Source: Dryas octopetala
Taxonomy: Eukaryota; Streptophyta; Magnoliopsida; Rosales; Rosaceae
Direction: 5' to 3'
NCBI GenBank assembly: GCA_963921425.1
Contig: OY992833.1
Span: forward strand, 27,948,698 to 28,012,697
Length of the DNA stretch: 64,000 nucleotides
The translations under genes were made by a program, and so were the position numbers. Below are positions 22,969 to 34,993 of this stretch, piece by piece (the first letter of the stretch is position 1; each line of letters starts with the position of its first letter). The notes beneath the pieces were generated by a model. That model saw nothing but the letters and a program-made list of their open reading frames with translations, made no database searches and was not told the DNA's origin.

Positions 22969-24288
22969 ATGTTGGAGGGTCGGTCCTGCTTGTTCTCGAG
23001 GGTGTTTTTGAGCTCTTGCCAGCCAGAAAGCAAGTGGCCTTACATGACTTATCGTCGGCTCGATATTTCTAATGGCAAGCGCCAATCAGAATTTGATGGT
23101 GAAGATGACAAAGAGAATCGGCAAAGGAAGTTGTGTAAGCCATTGGATTGTTGTGACATGGTTGCGACCACTCAGTCTTCTTGTGAGGAAGCCGAGGACC
23201 AGCGTCATGCTGGGGGCTCTTCGGAATCTGATTCCCTTATACATCGCATTGGTCGGGACAACTCGATCAGCTGCCTAATTCACTGCTCGAGGTCTGATTA
23301 TGGTTCCCTTGCCTCTTTGAACAAGAGCTTCCGCTCGTTAATTAGGAATGGGGAGCTCTATCAACTGAGGAGGAAGAATGATGTCGTTGAGCATTGGATT
23401 TATTTCTCTTGCCACTTACTTGAATGGGAAGCCTTTGATCCCAATCGCCGCAGGTGGATGCACTTGCCAAGAATGACTTCCAATGAATGCTTTATGTGTT
23501 CGGATAAGGAATCTTTAGCCGTGGGCACTGAGCTTCTTGTATTTGGTAAGGAGGTGACTTCCCATGTAATCTTTAGGTATAGTATTCTGACAAATTCATG
23601 GTCCTCTGGAATGAGGATGAATGCCCCAAGATGCTTGTTTGGGTCTGCCAGCCTTAAGGAGATTGCAATTTTGGCAGGCGGTTGCGACTCACAGGGAATT
23701 ATACTCAGCTCTGCTGAGAAATATAATTCTGAGACTCAGACTTGGGAGACACTCCCAAGCATGAATAAGCCCCGGAAGATGTGTTCTGGGGTCTTTATGG
23801 ATGAAAAGTTTTATGTTATTGGTGGGATCGGGGGAACTGATTTAAAGGTTCTTACATGTGGAGAAGAATACGATTTAAAGACAAAAAAATGGACAGAAAT
23901 ACCTAACATGTCTCCTGGACGGAGTGGTGCAGCCAGAGAGACTGAGATGCCTGCAACGGCTGAGGCACCACCTCTTGTTGCAGTGGTAAATAATGAATTG
24001 TATGCGGCTGACTATGCTGACATGGAGGTGAGGAAATACGACAAAGAGAGAAGAGAGTGGTTTACAGTGGGGAGATTGCCTGAGCGGGCAGTTTCAATGA
24101 ATGGTTGGGGCCTTGCATTTAGGGCTTGTGGAGACCGGCTTATTGTGATTGGCGGGCCTAGGGCTCTGGGTGAAGGTTTCATAGAGATCAATGCATGGGT
24201 TCCTAGTGAAGGTCCTCCGCAGTGGAACTTGCTTGCGAGAAAGCAGTCGGGTAACTTTGTTTATAATTGTGCTGTAATGGGATGCTGA
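22969..24288 (+). CDS. F-box/kelch-repeat protein, SKIP11-like (At1g26930 type)
   Basis: Single coding exon of 439 residues from the ATG at 22969; reading can extend upstream only from a non-ATG codon. An acidic, lysine/arginine-patched N-terminal region precedes a divergent F-box at about residues 88-135 (DSLIHRIGRDNSISCLIHCS, SLASLNKSFRSLIRNGELY, QLRRKNDVVEHWIYFSC). Five or so kelch units follow, shown by LAGGCDSQG, VIGGIGGTD and VIGGPRALG and by repeated tryptophans (WSSGMRM, WETLPSM, WTEIPNM, WFTVGRL). The C terminus is NFVYNCAVMGC. Family role: substrate receptor of an SCF E3 ubiquitin ligase, binding SKP1/ASK through the F-box and substrate through the kelch propeller. The target is unknown. 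A 5'UTR intron and a GA-rich leader precede it. Confidence 0.93.
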   Translation: MLEGRSCLFSRVFLSSCQPESKWPYMTYRRLDISNGKRQSEFDGEDDKENRQRKLCKPLDCCDMVATTQSSCEEAEDQRHAGGSSESDSLIHRIGRDNSISCLIHCSRSDYGSLASLNKSFRSLIRNGELYQLRRKNDVVEHWIYFSCHLLEWEAFDPNRRRWMHLPRMTSNECFMCSDKESLAVGTELLVFGKEVTSHVIFRYSILTNSWSSGMRMNAPRCLFGSASLKEIAILAGGCDSQGIILSSAEKYNSETQTWETLPSMNKPRKMCSGVFMDEKFYVIGGIGGTDLKVLTCGEEYDLKTKKWTEIPNMSPGRSGAARETEMPATAEAPPLVAVVNNELYAADYADMEVRKYDKERREWFTVGRLPERAVSMNGWGLAFRACGDRLIVIGGPRALGEGFIEINAWVPSEGPPQWNLLARKQSGNFVYNCAVMGC

Positions 24289-24990
24289 AGATTCAGATGT
24301 ATAAGATTGGTTTGTCCATCGACACAGGTGTCTTGCTAATTGGTAATTTCCCCCTTTCTTTTTCGATTGTTTTTCCCTTTTGGGTGGGGGAGAATGGGGA
24401 AGAATTTTAGATTTTTCTCAAGATTCAATTGAATGTTTTCTTGGAATTAGAGATCTTGAGTTTTTTTTTTTAAATTTCCTTTTTAAACTTCTATTTATTT
24501 TCCTCCATCAAATTGGCCTTCCCCCAAGTTCAGTGACATGAGAAATTTTAATGGTTGGCATCTGTAGGATAGGAATAGGTTCAATAATTTGAAGTACCAA
24601 CACATTGGTAGGTTGTCAGTAGTGCTTGCTGAAGCATTAAAGTACACAGAACTAGTCATATGGGTTTCACTCTCTTAATTTTATTTGTGTTGTCTTCGAA
24701 AAAGAAAATAAATTCTGAGAGCTTATTGTCTTGGATGCTGGCTTATGTACTGATTACTTTATTTCATGAAATTGGTGGGATATATATTTGGCGCTTTCAA
24801 TTTTTAAGTTTATATGAATCTATCACCTATGGCTTTATTATATTTTTATATTTTAGAGGTGAGATGAATTGGCATGTTGAATCCATGTATTGATCAAATT
24901 TCCATGCTTTATTTCCTGGAGAAGAAGTGCAGTTTATTTATCCTTACAATTGTAATATATATTATTTGGTCTTCATAAATGTTTGTGGTA
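24289..24990. other. 3' flank of the F-box/kelch gene
   Basis: T-rich sequence that probably includes the 3'UTR. The open frame 24660-24893 has no recognisable domain. Confidence 0.45.
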
Positions 24991-25003
24991 GTAAATAAAA
25001 AAT

Positions 25004-25415
25004 AGGCTTAATTGTCTTTTTACCACCCAAAGTGTGGGGTGATTCCCACTTTACCACCCAGAACTTTATTTGTCTCACTTTACCACCCAAAGTTTACATT
25101 GATTCTCACTTTACCACTTAGAACTTTATCTGTCTCACTTTACCACCCAAAGTTTACATTGATTCTCACTTTACCACCCAAAGTTTACATTGATTCCTAC
25201 TTTACCCCCTGAATCTAGAGTCACAGAATAGACGAAAAAAGGTTAACTGGGACACGAAAAATAGTTTTGGGTGATAAAGTGAGAATCAATGTAAACTTTG
25301 GGTGGTAAAGTGGGAATCAATGTAAACTTTGGGTGGTAAAGTGGGACAAATAAAGTTCTGGATGGTAAAGTGGGAATCAATGTAAACTTTGGGTGGTAAA
25401 AACACAATTAAGCCT
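25004..25415. mobile_element. Foldback element built from tandem TTTACCACCCAAAGT units
   Basis: The termini AGGCTTAATTGT and ACAATTAAGCCT are inverted, and the 7-bp AAAAAAT occurs directly outside both (24997-25003 and 25416-25422). The left half holds repeated units of the form TTTACCACCCAAAGTTTACA with TTGATTCTCAC. The right half holds their complement (GTAAACTTTGGGTGGTAAAG). A unique middle of about 60 bases lies near 25200-25260. The whole could fold into one long hairpin. No coding capacity. Confidence 0.75.
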
Positions 25416-25422
25416 AAAAAAT

Positions 25423-28400
25423 AACATGATTGTGTCATATGTATGCTTGATTATAATTAAAGAACAATATGATTGAAGGCATGGGAAGCAAAAATAGCAC
25501 ATGTGAGAGCAAATTGTGACCTTAAAGAACTCTGAGCAGCTGGGGCTACATTCGAGTTCAAGTATGAATATTTGTTATTAGTCATGTTAGAATAGCAGAG
25601 CAAGAAGTATGACATAAAGTGACAGTAAATGTTATGGTTTAATCTGCATCTTAAAGGGAACTAACAACACAATTTATATCAAAATGGTTATTTGGAAAAG
25701 CATGGCATATACATTTTTGTTCTCTGTTAATATTTCTTCTGAATAGTAAATATAGGTGTCTCTATTCTTATAATCTTATATATATATATATATATATATA
25801 TGTACATCTTTAATAATTTTCTATGAGTTTTAAATGTCCGTATGGCAAGTGAAGTTTTTGCTAGATGCTCACAAAATAAGTTAAAGTGGAACATTAGATA
25901 GCAGATTGGAATAGGACATTTAGATACAGTATGTGGTAGCAGTGACCAGGTGATAAAAGGGCATGATAAACCTAAATCAGTTGAATTTCTTAGGCTATTG
26001 TTCTGCAATTGTCTTAGTAGTTGGAATAGTTTTAGCTTCGGGATTTGAGATGTAATAGAATGTTCCAAATCATATTTATATAGCTGCTAAAGGAAACATT
26101 AATGTGATATTATTGATATTGGTTTTAGCTTTTGTATATACTTCTTGCCGCAAAGACAATTGCATAACTTTACTGGGGTTTGAATAAAGCTATTTATGTA
26201 GTGAGCTATTTGTGCCTATGAATGGCTTTGGATGAAGTGAGCAATTCTGTCTCAACAGAGATTTCTCTAAGTGATTGTGGCTCTACATTTGTTTTCCATA
26301 ACTTACATAGAGAAAAGATACTGTGGATGACAATAAACGATGTAGCGTAGCATACATACAAAGTTTCTATGCTTTCATTTACCAGTGTCTTCCTCCAATT
26401 TTATTTTTAGTTCCTTTATGGTAGTTTGCTTTATTTCAAATTTCGCTAGAGAAGATTGAGTCTGTATGTCTTCCAGAATTTTGAGTTTTGCAATGTGATT
26501 CAAAAATAGAAATCCTGTTCTTCTTTTGCTACTCATTTTCTGATTTACATGTGCAATAACTATAAACTTGATTGGTAGGTTTGAATTTTCTTTGTGTAGC
26601 ACGCATTGATTTATTATCAGTTTATCATACAAGACAAGATTGATGTCCTCATCTCCATGCACGTTAACCTGCTTGACATGATAGTTACCAGTTTTTTTTT
26701 TTTTTTTTTTTTCCTGATCTGTTGTTGTGGAATAGGGATACATTGTCTGTGATTATGATTGTTCAACTTAGACTGGTATGGGTTCTTTATCTTTACTTGT
26801 TTAGTGTATAATGGGACCTCAGTTTGGGTCAAAATTAGGGTGTCGATTAATGCTTTTGTTTATTTACTTTTTTCCTTTTGTTGAATCATAAAGATTTTAG
26901 AACACAACTTGCCTTCTGCCTTCTTTTTGGTGATGGTGAATCGTATCGTGTATACAAGCAACAAACAGTTTGTGGTGGTGGGCTATAGGGGTTGTATAGC
27001 AGCAACAACGTCTATTATCCATTTTGTTTCTACTTTTTCTTCTGAAAATAAATGGAAGGCAATGGGGTTTGATTGACAGACTTGTATAGTTCCTACATTG
27101 AAATCAGACCACGTTGTGAAGGTGAAGCACAATGGGTGCCCGTAACAACTAGTCCAATAGCTCCTCCATGGGCTTGTCTACAATCCTTCAGCGAACCCTT
27201 TGGTTGCTTGAAGCTCACTCAAGCCCGATTCCATTAAGACATCGTACTTTTGGCCCCAAAATTGCCACATTGGGCCTTCAAAAACAAACCCACAAAATGT
27301 GGAAAGGATTTTTCAAAGGGAATAGAGTCCCCATGCTTGCTTAATGCTTTAATGCTTTAATGCTTTTGAGAATGGGAAGTTACTGGTTGCTGCAAGTAAA
27401 CTAAAACTCAATTAATCCAAAGTAAACCTAAAACTGAAATATCTTTGTTGTATACTCTCGTTCTCGTGGTAGAGAATTGTAGATGAGAAAGCCTAAGCAT
27501 GCAATCTTTTGATTCCCATGAATCTAACAATATATATCAGTACAAGAGCTTTAACTCAAGTGGCATTGGAAGCCGTAGATAAAAGTTTAGATCCCTAAAT
27601 TGGAGTATTGATATGATAAATAAATAATTAAAAAACAATATGTATCAAGGAAACACATGATGGTAACACCTTTACTCATGTGTATGGTGCGACTTGAACT
27701 ATAGGTCCATGATTAAAGCAGGTCATAGTGATAGTGCAGGAACGAGGAACCAAACCCAACCTTGAGAAGATATGGATATGATGGTCTGCACAGCTTATAA
27801 AATCAAGTCTGTCTTCCTTTTAGGTTCTGGTCTAATCAAATCATCAAACCCAGGAGGTCAGGAGTCAATTAATGGAGTATATAATGCAATTGATATCTCT
27901 TGAGAATCTTTAGTTGCCTTTCTAATTGGCCTTAGTTGTTGGGTTTATATAAATCAACACAAGTGTGATGTATGAAATATGAATTGACCTCAACCAGTCC
28001 ATGTTTTCAAGGAGCAAAGCAATTACTGTTAGTGCATAATGCAGGTGGCCCATAATCCCCATAAAAAGTGCACTGCCACCTAATTATTTAATGGTGGATA
28101 ATGCCTTCATGGACATTGAAATTCCCTTTTGATGCCCAGATAATGGCCTTTATGTGAACATCTCCACTAACTCAACACATGATCAAAATAATAGAAAACC
28201 TAGATTTCACTTCTCCTTTTATAGTCTCTTTCAACACCATCATAACATAAATATTAGAAAAGTTTTAGAGGTTAAAATATTGGATGGCCCATTTCTTCCA
28301 AAAGCACCGTATCCCAATCTTCTTTTCTTATTTTCTATTATTTCAGCAAGAAACAAAAAAATCTTTTTCTAGTCTTTTGGTAATTAATCTTTGGAGAGAA

Positions 28401-28790
28401 ATGCTTACTTTAAATTTGAACCCCACGCATTAAAACCCTCATAATATATAATATTAGAACTAGTTTAGGTATCTATCCTAGATTCTGTCTCCAATTTTAC
28501 CACAACAAGAGTTTGTCATGGAAAAAGCATATCCTTATTAAGTGACACCTCAATTTTTATGTGAGGCCAAAAATAGGTGACACATCTCATGGTACTTTTC
28601 TTTAGTTGGTTTTGGTCTTTTTAAGATCTTCAAAGATATGATCAGTTAGCGCCTAATAATCTCAATGTTATAAGCCTATATGGAATATCATATACATAAC
28701 AATTCATATAAGAAATTGAAGAATTTTTTAAAATTACATGAACAGTGGAAAACTTTCAACGAAGTAAAAAGAACATAGGTTATATATAAT
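25423..28790. other. Intergenic, AT-rich
   Basis: Holds a (TA)n tract at 25779-25801 and a poly-T tract near 26693-26713. Open frames at 25727-26068 and 26375-26832 have no recognisable product and are crossed by simple repeats. No gene supported. Confidence 0.45.
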
Positions 28791-28795
28791 AGGGA

Positions 28796-29270
28796 AAATT
28801 AGAGTTTAGTCCTTCTAATATTTCTTATTTGAAAAAAATCTTATGGCTTTTACTTTTTCTAAATAAAGTCCTTTAACTATTGACTTGTCAAATAAATATG
28901 TCTTTTTTTTTTTTAGGGTATAAAGTACAAGTTTACCTCATTTTTTTCTAGGGTATAAAATGAAATTTGTGGAAGTTTCGGCCCAAAATCTCAGAGTTAA
29001 AACCTAATATAAAGCCGATAAACCAGTGCTTGAGGAATAAGTAAAAATGCATTGCTGAACACTCAAAAATGGCCGTCAAGCACTCGACGCCTGGTATGTG
29101 TGAAAAAAATAGAAACTAATGCACCAATATTATGTAACATAGAATAGTTATAATATTATTGGACTTTAGTTATAATTTTAAAAGTCATAAGGCTTTAATC
29201 AGTATATTATAAAACTAAAACACCTAAATGGAAGTCTCTCTATATAATAATGGCATGAATATATGATTAC
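28796..29270. repeat. Dispersed repeat, copy A
   Basis: Similar over its length to 62600-63039 plus 63534-63570. Shared phrases include TTTAGTCCTTCTAA, AAAACCTAATATAAAG, GTCAAGCACTCG / GCCAAGGGCTCG and TAAATGGAAGT. No open frame and no clear terminal repeats, so its class is unknown. It contains the intact AATGGAAG site (29227-29234) at which copy B carries a hAT insertion. Confidence 0.65.
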
Positions 29271-29274
29271 TGTA

Positions 29275-32230
29275 CTTAACCATCTGGATTATATAATACC
29301 TTTTATGTTTCAATGCAGTGGAGATGCAATTGCTTCTGGTTTGCTCACAGATTCGGAACCTAATAAATCATGAAGCAGTCCATTAAAATATTTACATTCT
29401 GTTCATGCCAACTAGATTTTCCCCATTTTATTTTATCAGATATATTTACATTTTGTTCATGCAACTGAGTTATATGATACTTTAATAAAAAATAATTGCA
29501 CCACCACCCCTTCATTTTTCTTAAAGAATTTTTTGCCGATTAAGGCCTAATGAATTAAGTGTGCTTGTAAGAAACTTCCTCAAGAAATTCTGACTAACTT
29601 GTTGCATGGCTCTATTGTTGAACTTCTAGTGAAATTTTCTTTGCCTAGAAATTTCAACAATTATAACTTCTTGCATTTCTTTATCGCTGAATTTCTAGTA
29701 GGATCCTAACATATTTGGCATCTCCAAACTTAGGGTTTCTTTGGATTATTTAATGTTGATAGTTCTTTTCAATTTCCTTGACATATATTGTTACCTTCCT
29801 CTTTAGATCTCTCAATAAATATTCAATTTAATAATTTTATTTCTGGTTGTTCAATAGTTTAATTTTGTGAGCTCTTTTACCATCTATTGAATTGAACTGT
29901 AATTTTATTTGCAATGGTACAATTTAATGGCTTCAAATTAATAACTATATTTTTTTTTTAATGTAGTCCACATGTCGACATGAGAGAGGCTAAGGAACCA
30001 ACATGATGACTTGCATACTTAACTTAGTACTAGAACTGTATGTATACAAAAATTGAGCCACATAACCCTACAAGACTCACATTATTGAGGCCCGAAGAAG
30101 TGAAGCCCATGCAACTAAACATGATTGATGATGGAAACTAGAAAGGAAGGGTCCATCTGCCAAGTGGTTGAGGCACCAACATTATGGAAACTTATAACCA
30201 AATGTTGATGCATATATTTATGACTTTATGTATGAATGTATGACTAATCATATATCACTTCAAATCAAGCTAGCTAGCTTTTTCCTTATTACATTACACC
30301 TAATAATAATCATACAACTAAACATCATCATAATAATCATATAAAATAGTAGTACTGTGGGTTTTGTGTTTGTGTGTGACAGCTCAAAGCCTCAATTCTC
30401 AAACGTGAGGCACGGCAATAGCAGTTGTTGGCACTGTTAAATAAATAAGCCAAGGAAGATCCATGTTACGAGGATTATGTCATGAAGCACTTGAAATTAG
30501 GTTCACTTACCACGTGCTTTGCACCATCAGATGACTCGGATCAGACCCACAATTCCAACATCCACCCCACATGGACCTTTCAGTTTTCTTCTTGCCAGAT
30601 CTTGCACGTTCCTATCTTACATTCTTACCTCATTAATTTCCATCACAAAATTCCCATATTAATTTATTTCTCTTCTTCCTTTTTTTCTTATTTTCTTAGG
30701 TGTTTTTTACTTTTTTTTGTTCAAAGCTAAGATCGGAAGGAAGGGAAAAAATTTAAAACCATATTAATTAATACATGGGTGAGCCTATCTTATGAGAGAA
30801 ACTTTCTTTTTATAAATATGCATACTCAATATATTAGTATGTAATAAAAGAGATAGACATAATAAATATATCAGTGTATACATTTGCTAGCTCTTCCCTA
30901 CATTCATCGTGGGCAATTTTTCCCACTCCAAGTCTCGGCCACATACCGGTCACCTTCAATGACCATTTTAGGAGGTTTTCTTAACTTTTGTTTTTTTAAT
31001 TAAATCTCAAGTTATGGCCTAGGCCAATTGAAATCTCAAATTATGTAAATAAGCACGGGTTTAAAAATAGTAATGATATAAAAGGAATTGGGAATAAGTT
31101 AATAATATTGGGTCATAGAGATGTGCTGGTCATAAGAGGAATATAAAAATATTATGGAGGTTGGATTGCTTCTATCATTCTATGCTAGCTCTTGTGGCTT
31201 TGTCTTCAAACGTGAATTTAATAATGAATACTTGGTATACAAAATGGATGTTGGGCAAGTGGCAATATCCAGCATAATCCAGACAAAAGCAATATAGACA
31301 ATACAAGTGCGTTCCCATTTTCTTGATCTTGATTGATACCTAGGATGCCTTTTACAAAATACAAATCCTAATAATTATTTCATGCCAATAATTAAGTTGA
31401 AGTTGATCAACATCAAATCCCTAACAAACTCATATATATATATATATATATAATTAAGACATTGACAGGGGTTCGGGGATGGCTAATTCTTCGCTCGACA
31501 AAGTACAAACTGATCATAATGAACAAACAAAATATAATTAGGTTAATAGGTTTAGGTGAGTCTTAACGCAACGGTCCCACATGATTAAGATCCCATGCCC
31601 CTAAATTTGGGGTTCCTTTTAATATAAATTAATTTGGTCAGGCATGAACGTACAGATGACTGATGAAGACGAACCTTCTCGGTTACTTAAACAATTATTT
31701 AATTACATGGAAATACTCTATTAATACATAATTATATTACATGTACGTGCAGTCTAAGATGAATAATTGATACATTACTTACACCACTTGCACAAAATAA
31801 ATAATGAAATGAATATATAAATAAAGAGAAGACAATGATGTAAATTAAATCAAGTAAAATTGGGGAAGTTGGCATGGGTGTTGGGTTTTTGTCGTGTTGA
31901 CTGGATTAAATTGATGAGCAACTTCTTTGATCAATACGGCCACGGCCGGTCAAATAAAAATGTGGGAACCATTAATAATTAAGTTTGTTTAATCTAGGAA
32001 CTAATCAGAGAACCACCATAAACGTGGCCTTGATACTTCAATCACAAGAAAAGATTCATGAGAGAGGATAAATTATTAGGGCGTTTTTGTTTTCTATTTC
32101 TTCCCCCCTTTATTCTTTTAGTTGTGATAAATCGAAAATTTTCAAGTTAAAAATAGGAGAGCATATCATTTTGGCTAAAAAAATCCAATGCAATAGCACA
32201 TATATATATGTGTGTATGCACGTGCTCGAT
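29275..32230. other. Intergenic, nothing recognisable
   Basis: AT-rich spacer. The frame at 30482-30730 is an isolated ORF without a known domain. A TA-repeat lies at 31433-31452. No gene or element limits could be set. Confidence 0.4.
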
Positions 32231-32233
32231 TAG

Positions 32234-32328
32234 GTGCGGACGTTCGCACCATGTGAACGTCTCACACCGAGTTCTCGGCCTACATGCACCGAGCGCTCGG
32301 TGTGAGACGTTGATGTAAACGTCTACAC
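32234..32328. repeat. GC-rich imperfect palindrome (hairpin)
   Basis: AACGTCTCACACCGAG on the left (near 32256-32271) pairs with CTCGGTGTGAGACGTT on the right (near 32296-32311). The pairing extends outwards imperfectly through GTGCGGACGTT / AACGTCTACAC, with the apex near 32284. It stands out as a GC-rich, strongly self-complementary 95-bp block in AT-rich sequence. It may be a small MITE or a structured RNA, and I cannot tell which. Confidence 0.6.
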
Positions 32329-32435
32329 TTGAATAAAATTCTATGTATGCATATTAAGTTTTGTACGAGCACGACCATTAGGGTTGATCCTGAAATTTTA
32401 GAGGTTCGAAATAAACTATAAAAATGAGATACTTA

Positions 32436-33311
32436 TGGCTCGTCTGGTAACGTTTTACAGAGCAATTTTCTAAAAACTGTATTGTAAAATGAAAATGACA
32501 AATTAAATTTTGCATTCTCAAAACATGAGAAGGCGTCTGGTAGTGTAATTGAAAAACAATTATATAAAACAAAAATAATGAAAACACATTTGATATTAAC
32601 CAATTATTACAACCAAATAATTATATTTACAAAAGATATTAATTATAAATTATTATTAATCAATTTCATAAAAATATATAATTTAAAAAAAAAATTCGTA
32701 AAACCCAACCCACTTCGGCCAGCGCGACTACCTTAGAGGTGGAAGAGTTGTTGGTGACTGTATTATTAATGGAGACAACACTGCAAGCACCTATGATCTA
32801 GTTGAACAAATGTATTTTCTCTTTGTAAGGGTTGTTAAGGCTCGTGAGCTTCCTATTATGAATGTTACGGGGAGTCTTGATCCGTTTATTGAAGGGATAA
32901 TTGAAAACTATAGAGGGATTATAAAGTATATATTTTGAGAGATAGGTAGAGAAAGAGAAAGATAGAAAGAGAGAAAGAAATAGAGGAATAAATGAGAGAT
33001 GGAGAGAGATGGGTGAGGTGGGTAGCGGCAGGGGGTAAGGCTGCCGCCAGAGGTAGGGAGGAGGTGCAGATCACATGTTTTTTTATTTTCTTTTTCAGTT
33101 GTAAATTTTTTATTATTTATATCTGTGTTCTCTACGTTTTCTAAATTCACTGAAAATATCATTTAGTCGTTTTCTGAATTTATACTGTGAACTATAAATT
33201 CTATTTTGTGTTTTTAAAAAACTGTTTTCTTAATACGACAACCAAACGCATTTTTGTCATTTTTTTAATTTGTAAAATGAAACCATTTTGTAAAACGTTA
33301 CTAAACGCACC
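32436..33311. mobile_element. PIF/Harbinger-like element carrying a gene fragment
   Basis: The left end reads GGCTCGTCTGGTAACGTTTT and the complement of the right end reads GGTGCGTTTAGTAACGTTTT. The trinucleotide TTA flanks both sides (32433-32435 and 33312-33314). The terminal sequence and 3-bp TTA target duplication fit PIF/Harbinger (Tourist-like) elements. No transposase is present. The interior contains a decayed MCTP gene piece (see 32711-32938), followed by a purine-rich GAGAGA zone. Confidence 0.6.
32711..32938 (+). pseudogene. Fragment of an MCTP/FTIP multiple C2-domain gene
   Basis: The plus-strand frame reads through DYLRGGRVVGD, then STYDLVEQMYFLFVRVVKAR, then ELPIMNVTGSLDPF and ENYRGIIKY, to a TGA at 32936-32938. 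This is the conserved linker and first C2 beta-strands of plant MCTP / FT-INTERACTING PROTEIN family members (typical motifs STYDLVEQM, LYVRVVKA, TGSxDPYVEV, NYKGxTKH). No start codon context and no downstream C2, membrane or C-terminal regions follow within the window. It covers only about 70 residues of a protein usually near 1,000. I infer a captured and decaying gene fragment inside the transposable element rather than a working gene. Confidence 0.8.
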
Positions 33312-33314
33312 TTA

Positions 33315-34870
33315 ACTCTTCGTATTATTTGGGTTTAAAATAATATATAAGTATATAAAAATTTCATAAATTTTGGAGGCCCTTATATTTAGGGAGTTGA
33401 GGTGGTTACCTATTTCGCTTACTCTCTAATTTGAAAAAGGTAAAAAGAACAATTAGTGAGTAATATACATTGGGAATATAAAATAGTTACATAATATATT
33501 AAGAATATAAATCATTAACACGTAAGTTTTCATAAGTGGTTATGAAGTGATAAAATAGTTCCATCTAAGTTTTTTTACACCCTCTTTCTACTTAGGCTAA
33601 CTTCAACAGCTTCACTTGACTTAACCATACTGATTAATGTACCATAAATTTTTTTTTTTGCTTGTTCTACAACGTCCCAAATCCAAATGCCCATTTTTCT
33701 GAAAAACTTTTTGCTTTTGCGCACACACACAACCCTGAATTAATATATTATATATAACAAATACCTAAAGATAATTTGGTTAGGTTACAGACTTACAGCC
33801 ATAAACATGTCATATGGCATGCTGATGCCTAAGTTAGCCACCCTTAAAACACAGTTTTACCTGCCAAACATAACAAAAGCTTTTTCATTTTCTTTTCTTT
33901 CTAATAAAAATCTTTTATTAAGACGCAGCACCAAGGCAGATTGGACCGTACGCAGATCCACGTCAGCAAACTAGCAGACAATTCCATGCGATACCACTCA
34001 TAAATATCGCAACCGTTGATAAAAATATTAAACATACATAACCTCTGGGTCAATATTTTACACATTATAATAACAATAATAATAATAAACTAATAATTCT
34101 TTTACATATTTTATTTTAAAATTCGCGACCAGTAAATTAAGAGAAATTATTTAAAGCGATAGATCTGCCACTTGTATTACCCGGCTCCTCGGGCATAAAT
34201 GACACATGACACCTTAACTTATAGTTTATTCGCAAAAAAATTATTTTATATAATTAATATATTATTATGTAGTATAATAAATTTAATGTGTTATAATATG
34301 AGTGAATTTATTAATATATATTATAAATATAAATATATTATTTAATAATATTCTTATACGTTAAATTTATTTTAGAACATAACAGTGTATTAATTACACC
34401 AAATAATTTTTCTTATTAGTGTATGGTAAATAAGTGTATTTTATTTTTAGGTTATGTCATATATCGGTTATACTATCAATACCTCTCTCTTTTCTCTCGT
34501 TCTCTAAGTTGTCATTATCTATACTATACCCCTCGAGTCCTCGATATCTTCCCCCTCATCCAAAGCTTCATCACATCAAACACCAACCCCATATTTTCCT
34601 CGAGAAGACAAAAAGCCCATCCAACGGTCAGATACACATCATAGGAATAAGAGGAGGAGTTCAGTGGACAGTGGAGGACCAGCACCAAAAGATATCATTA
34701 ATATTTCCACATCTATATAATATAATATATTAATATTATTTTTATTTTTATTAATTTATAATTTCCAAGCATCTTTTTCCATCTAACACAACATTAAAAC
34801 GCATTAAATATTAGGAGCCTTACATGTTTCACTTATTTCGAGCCATTTTGACCGGACCTTTACTTTTCTC
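33315..34870. other. Intergenic, upstream of the unknown acidic-protein gene
   Basis: AT-rich. About 34240-34400 is the inverted relative of the AT-rich block at 7690-7850. The last ~300 bases are the presumed promoter of the gene at 34994. Confidence 0.45.
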
Positions 34871-34879
34871 CCATCTCTC

Positions 34880-34886
34880 TATATAA
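34880..34886 (+). promoter_or_regulatory. TATA box of the acidic-protein gene
   Basis: TATATAA lies 108 bases before the start codon, followed by a pyrimidine-rich leader (TTCTCTTTCATCAATCAACC) that would hold the transcription start near 34912. The spacing and context are typical of a plant core promoter. Confidence 0.65.
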
Positions 34887-34993
34887 ACCCTTTCCACCCC
34901 CTATTCTCTTTCATCAATCAACCCTTTTCCTTGCTTGATCTGTTTCTCTCTGTTTCCTCTGTTTTCTTCCTTCTCTGTATTTCACCAGCTGCT

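Noticed and set aside
26375..26832. Minus-strand frames containing KKKKKKK
   Set aside because: They run through a poly-T tract (26693-26713), with no domain.
34931..34993. Upstream extension of the acidic protein with a signal-peptide-like stretch
   Set aside because: The codon at 34931 is TTG. The hydrophobic stretch is leader sequence before the ATG at 34994.
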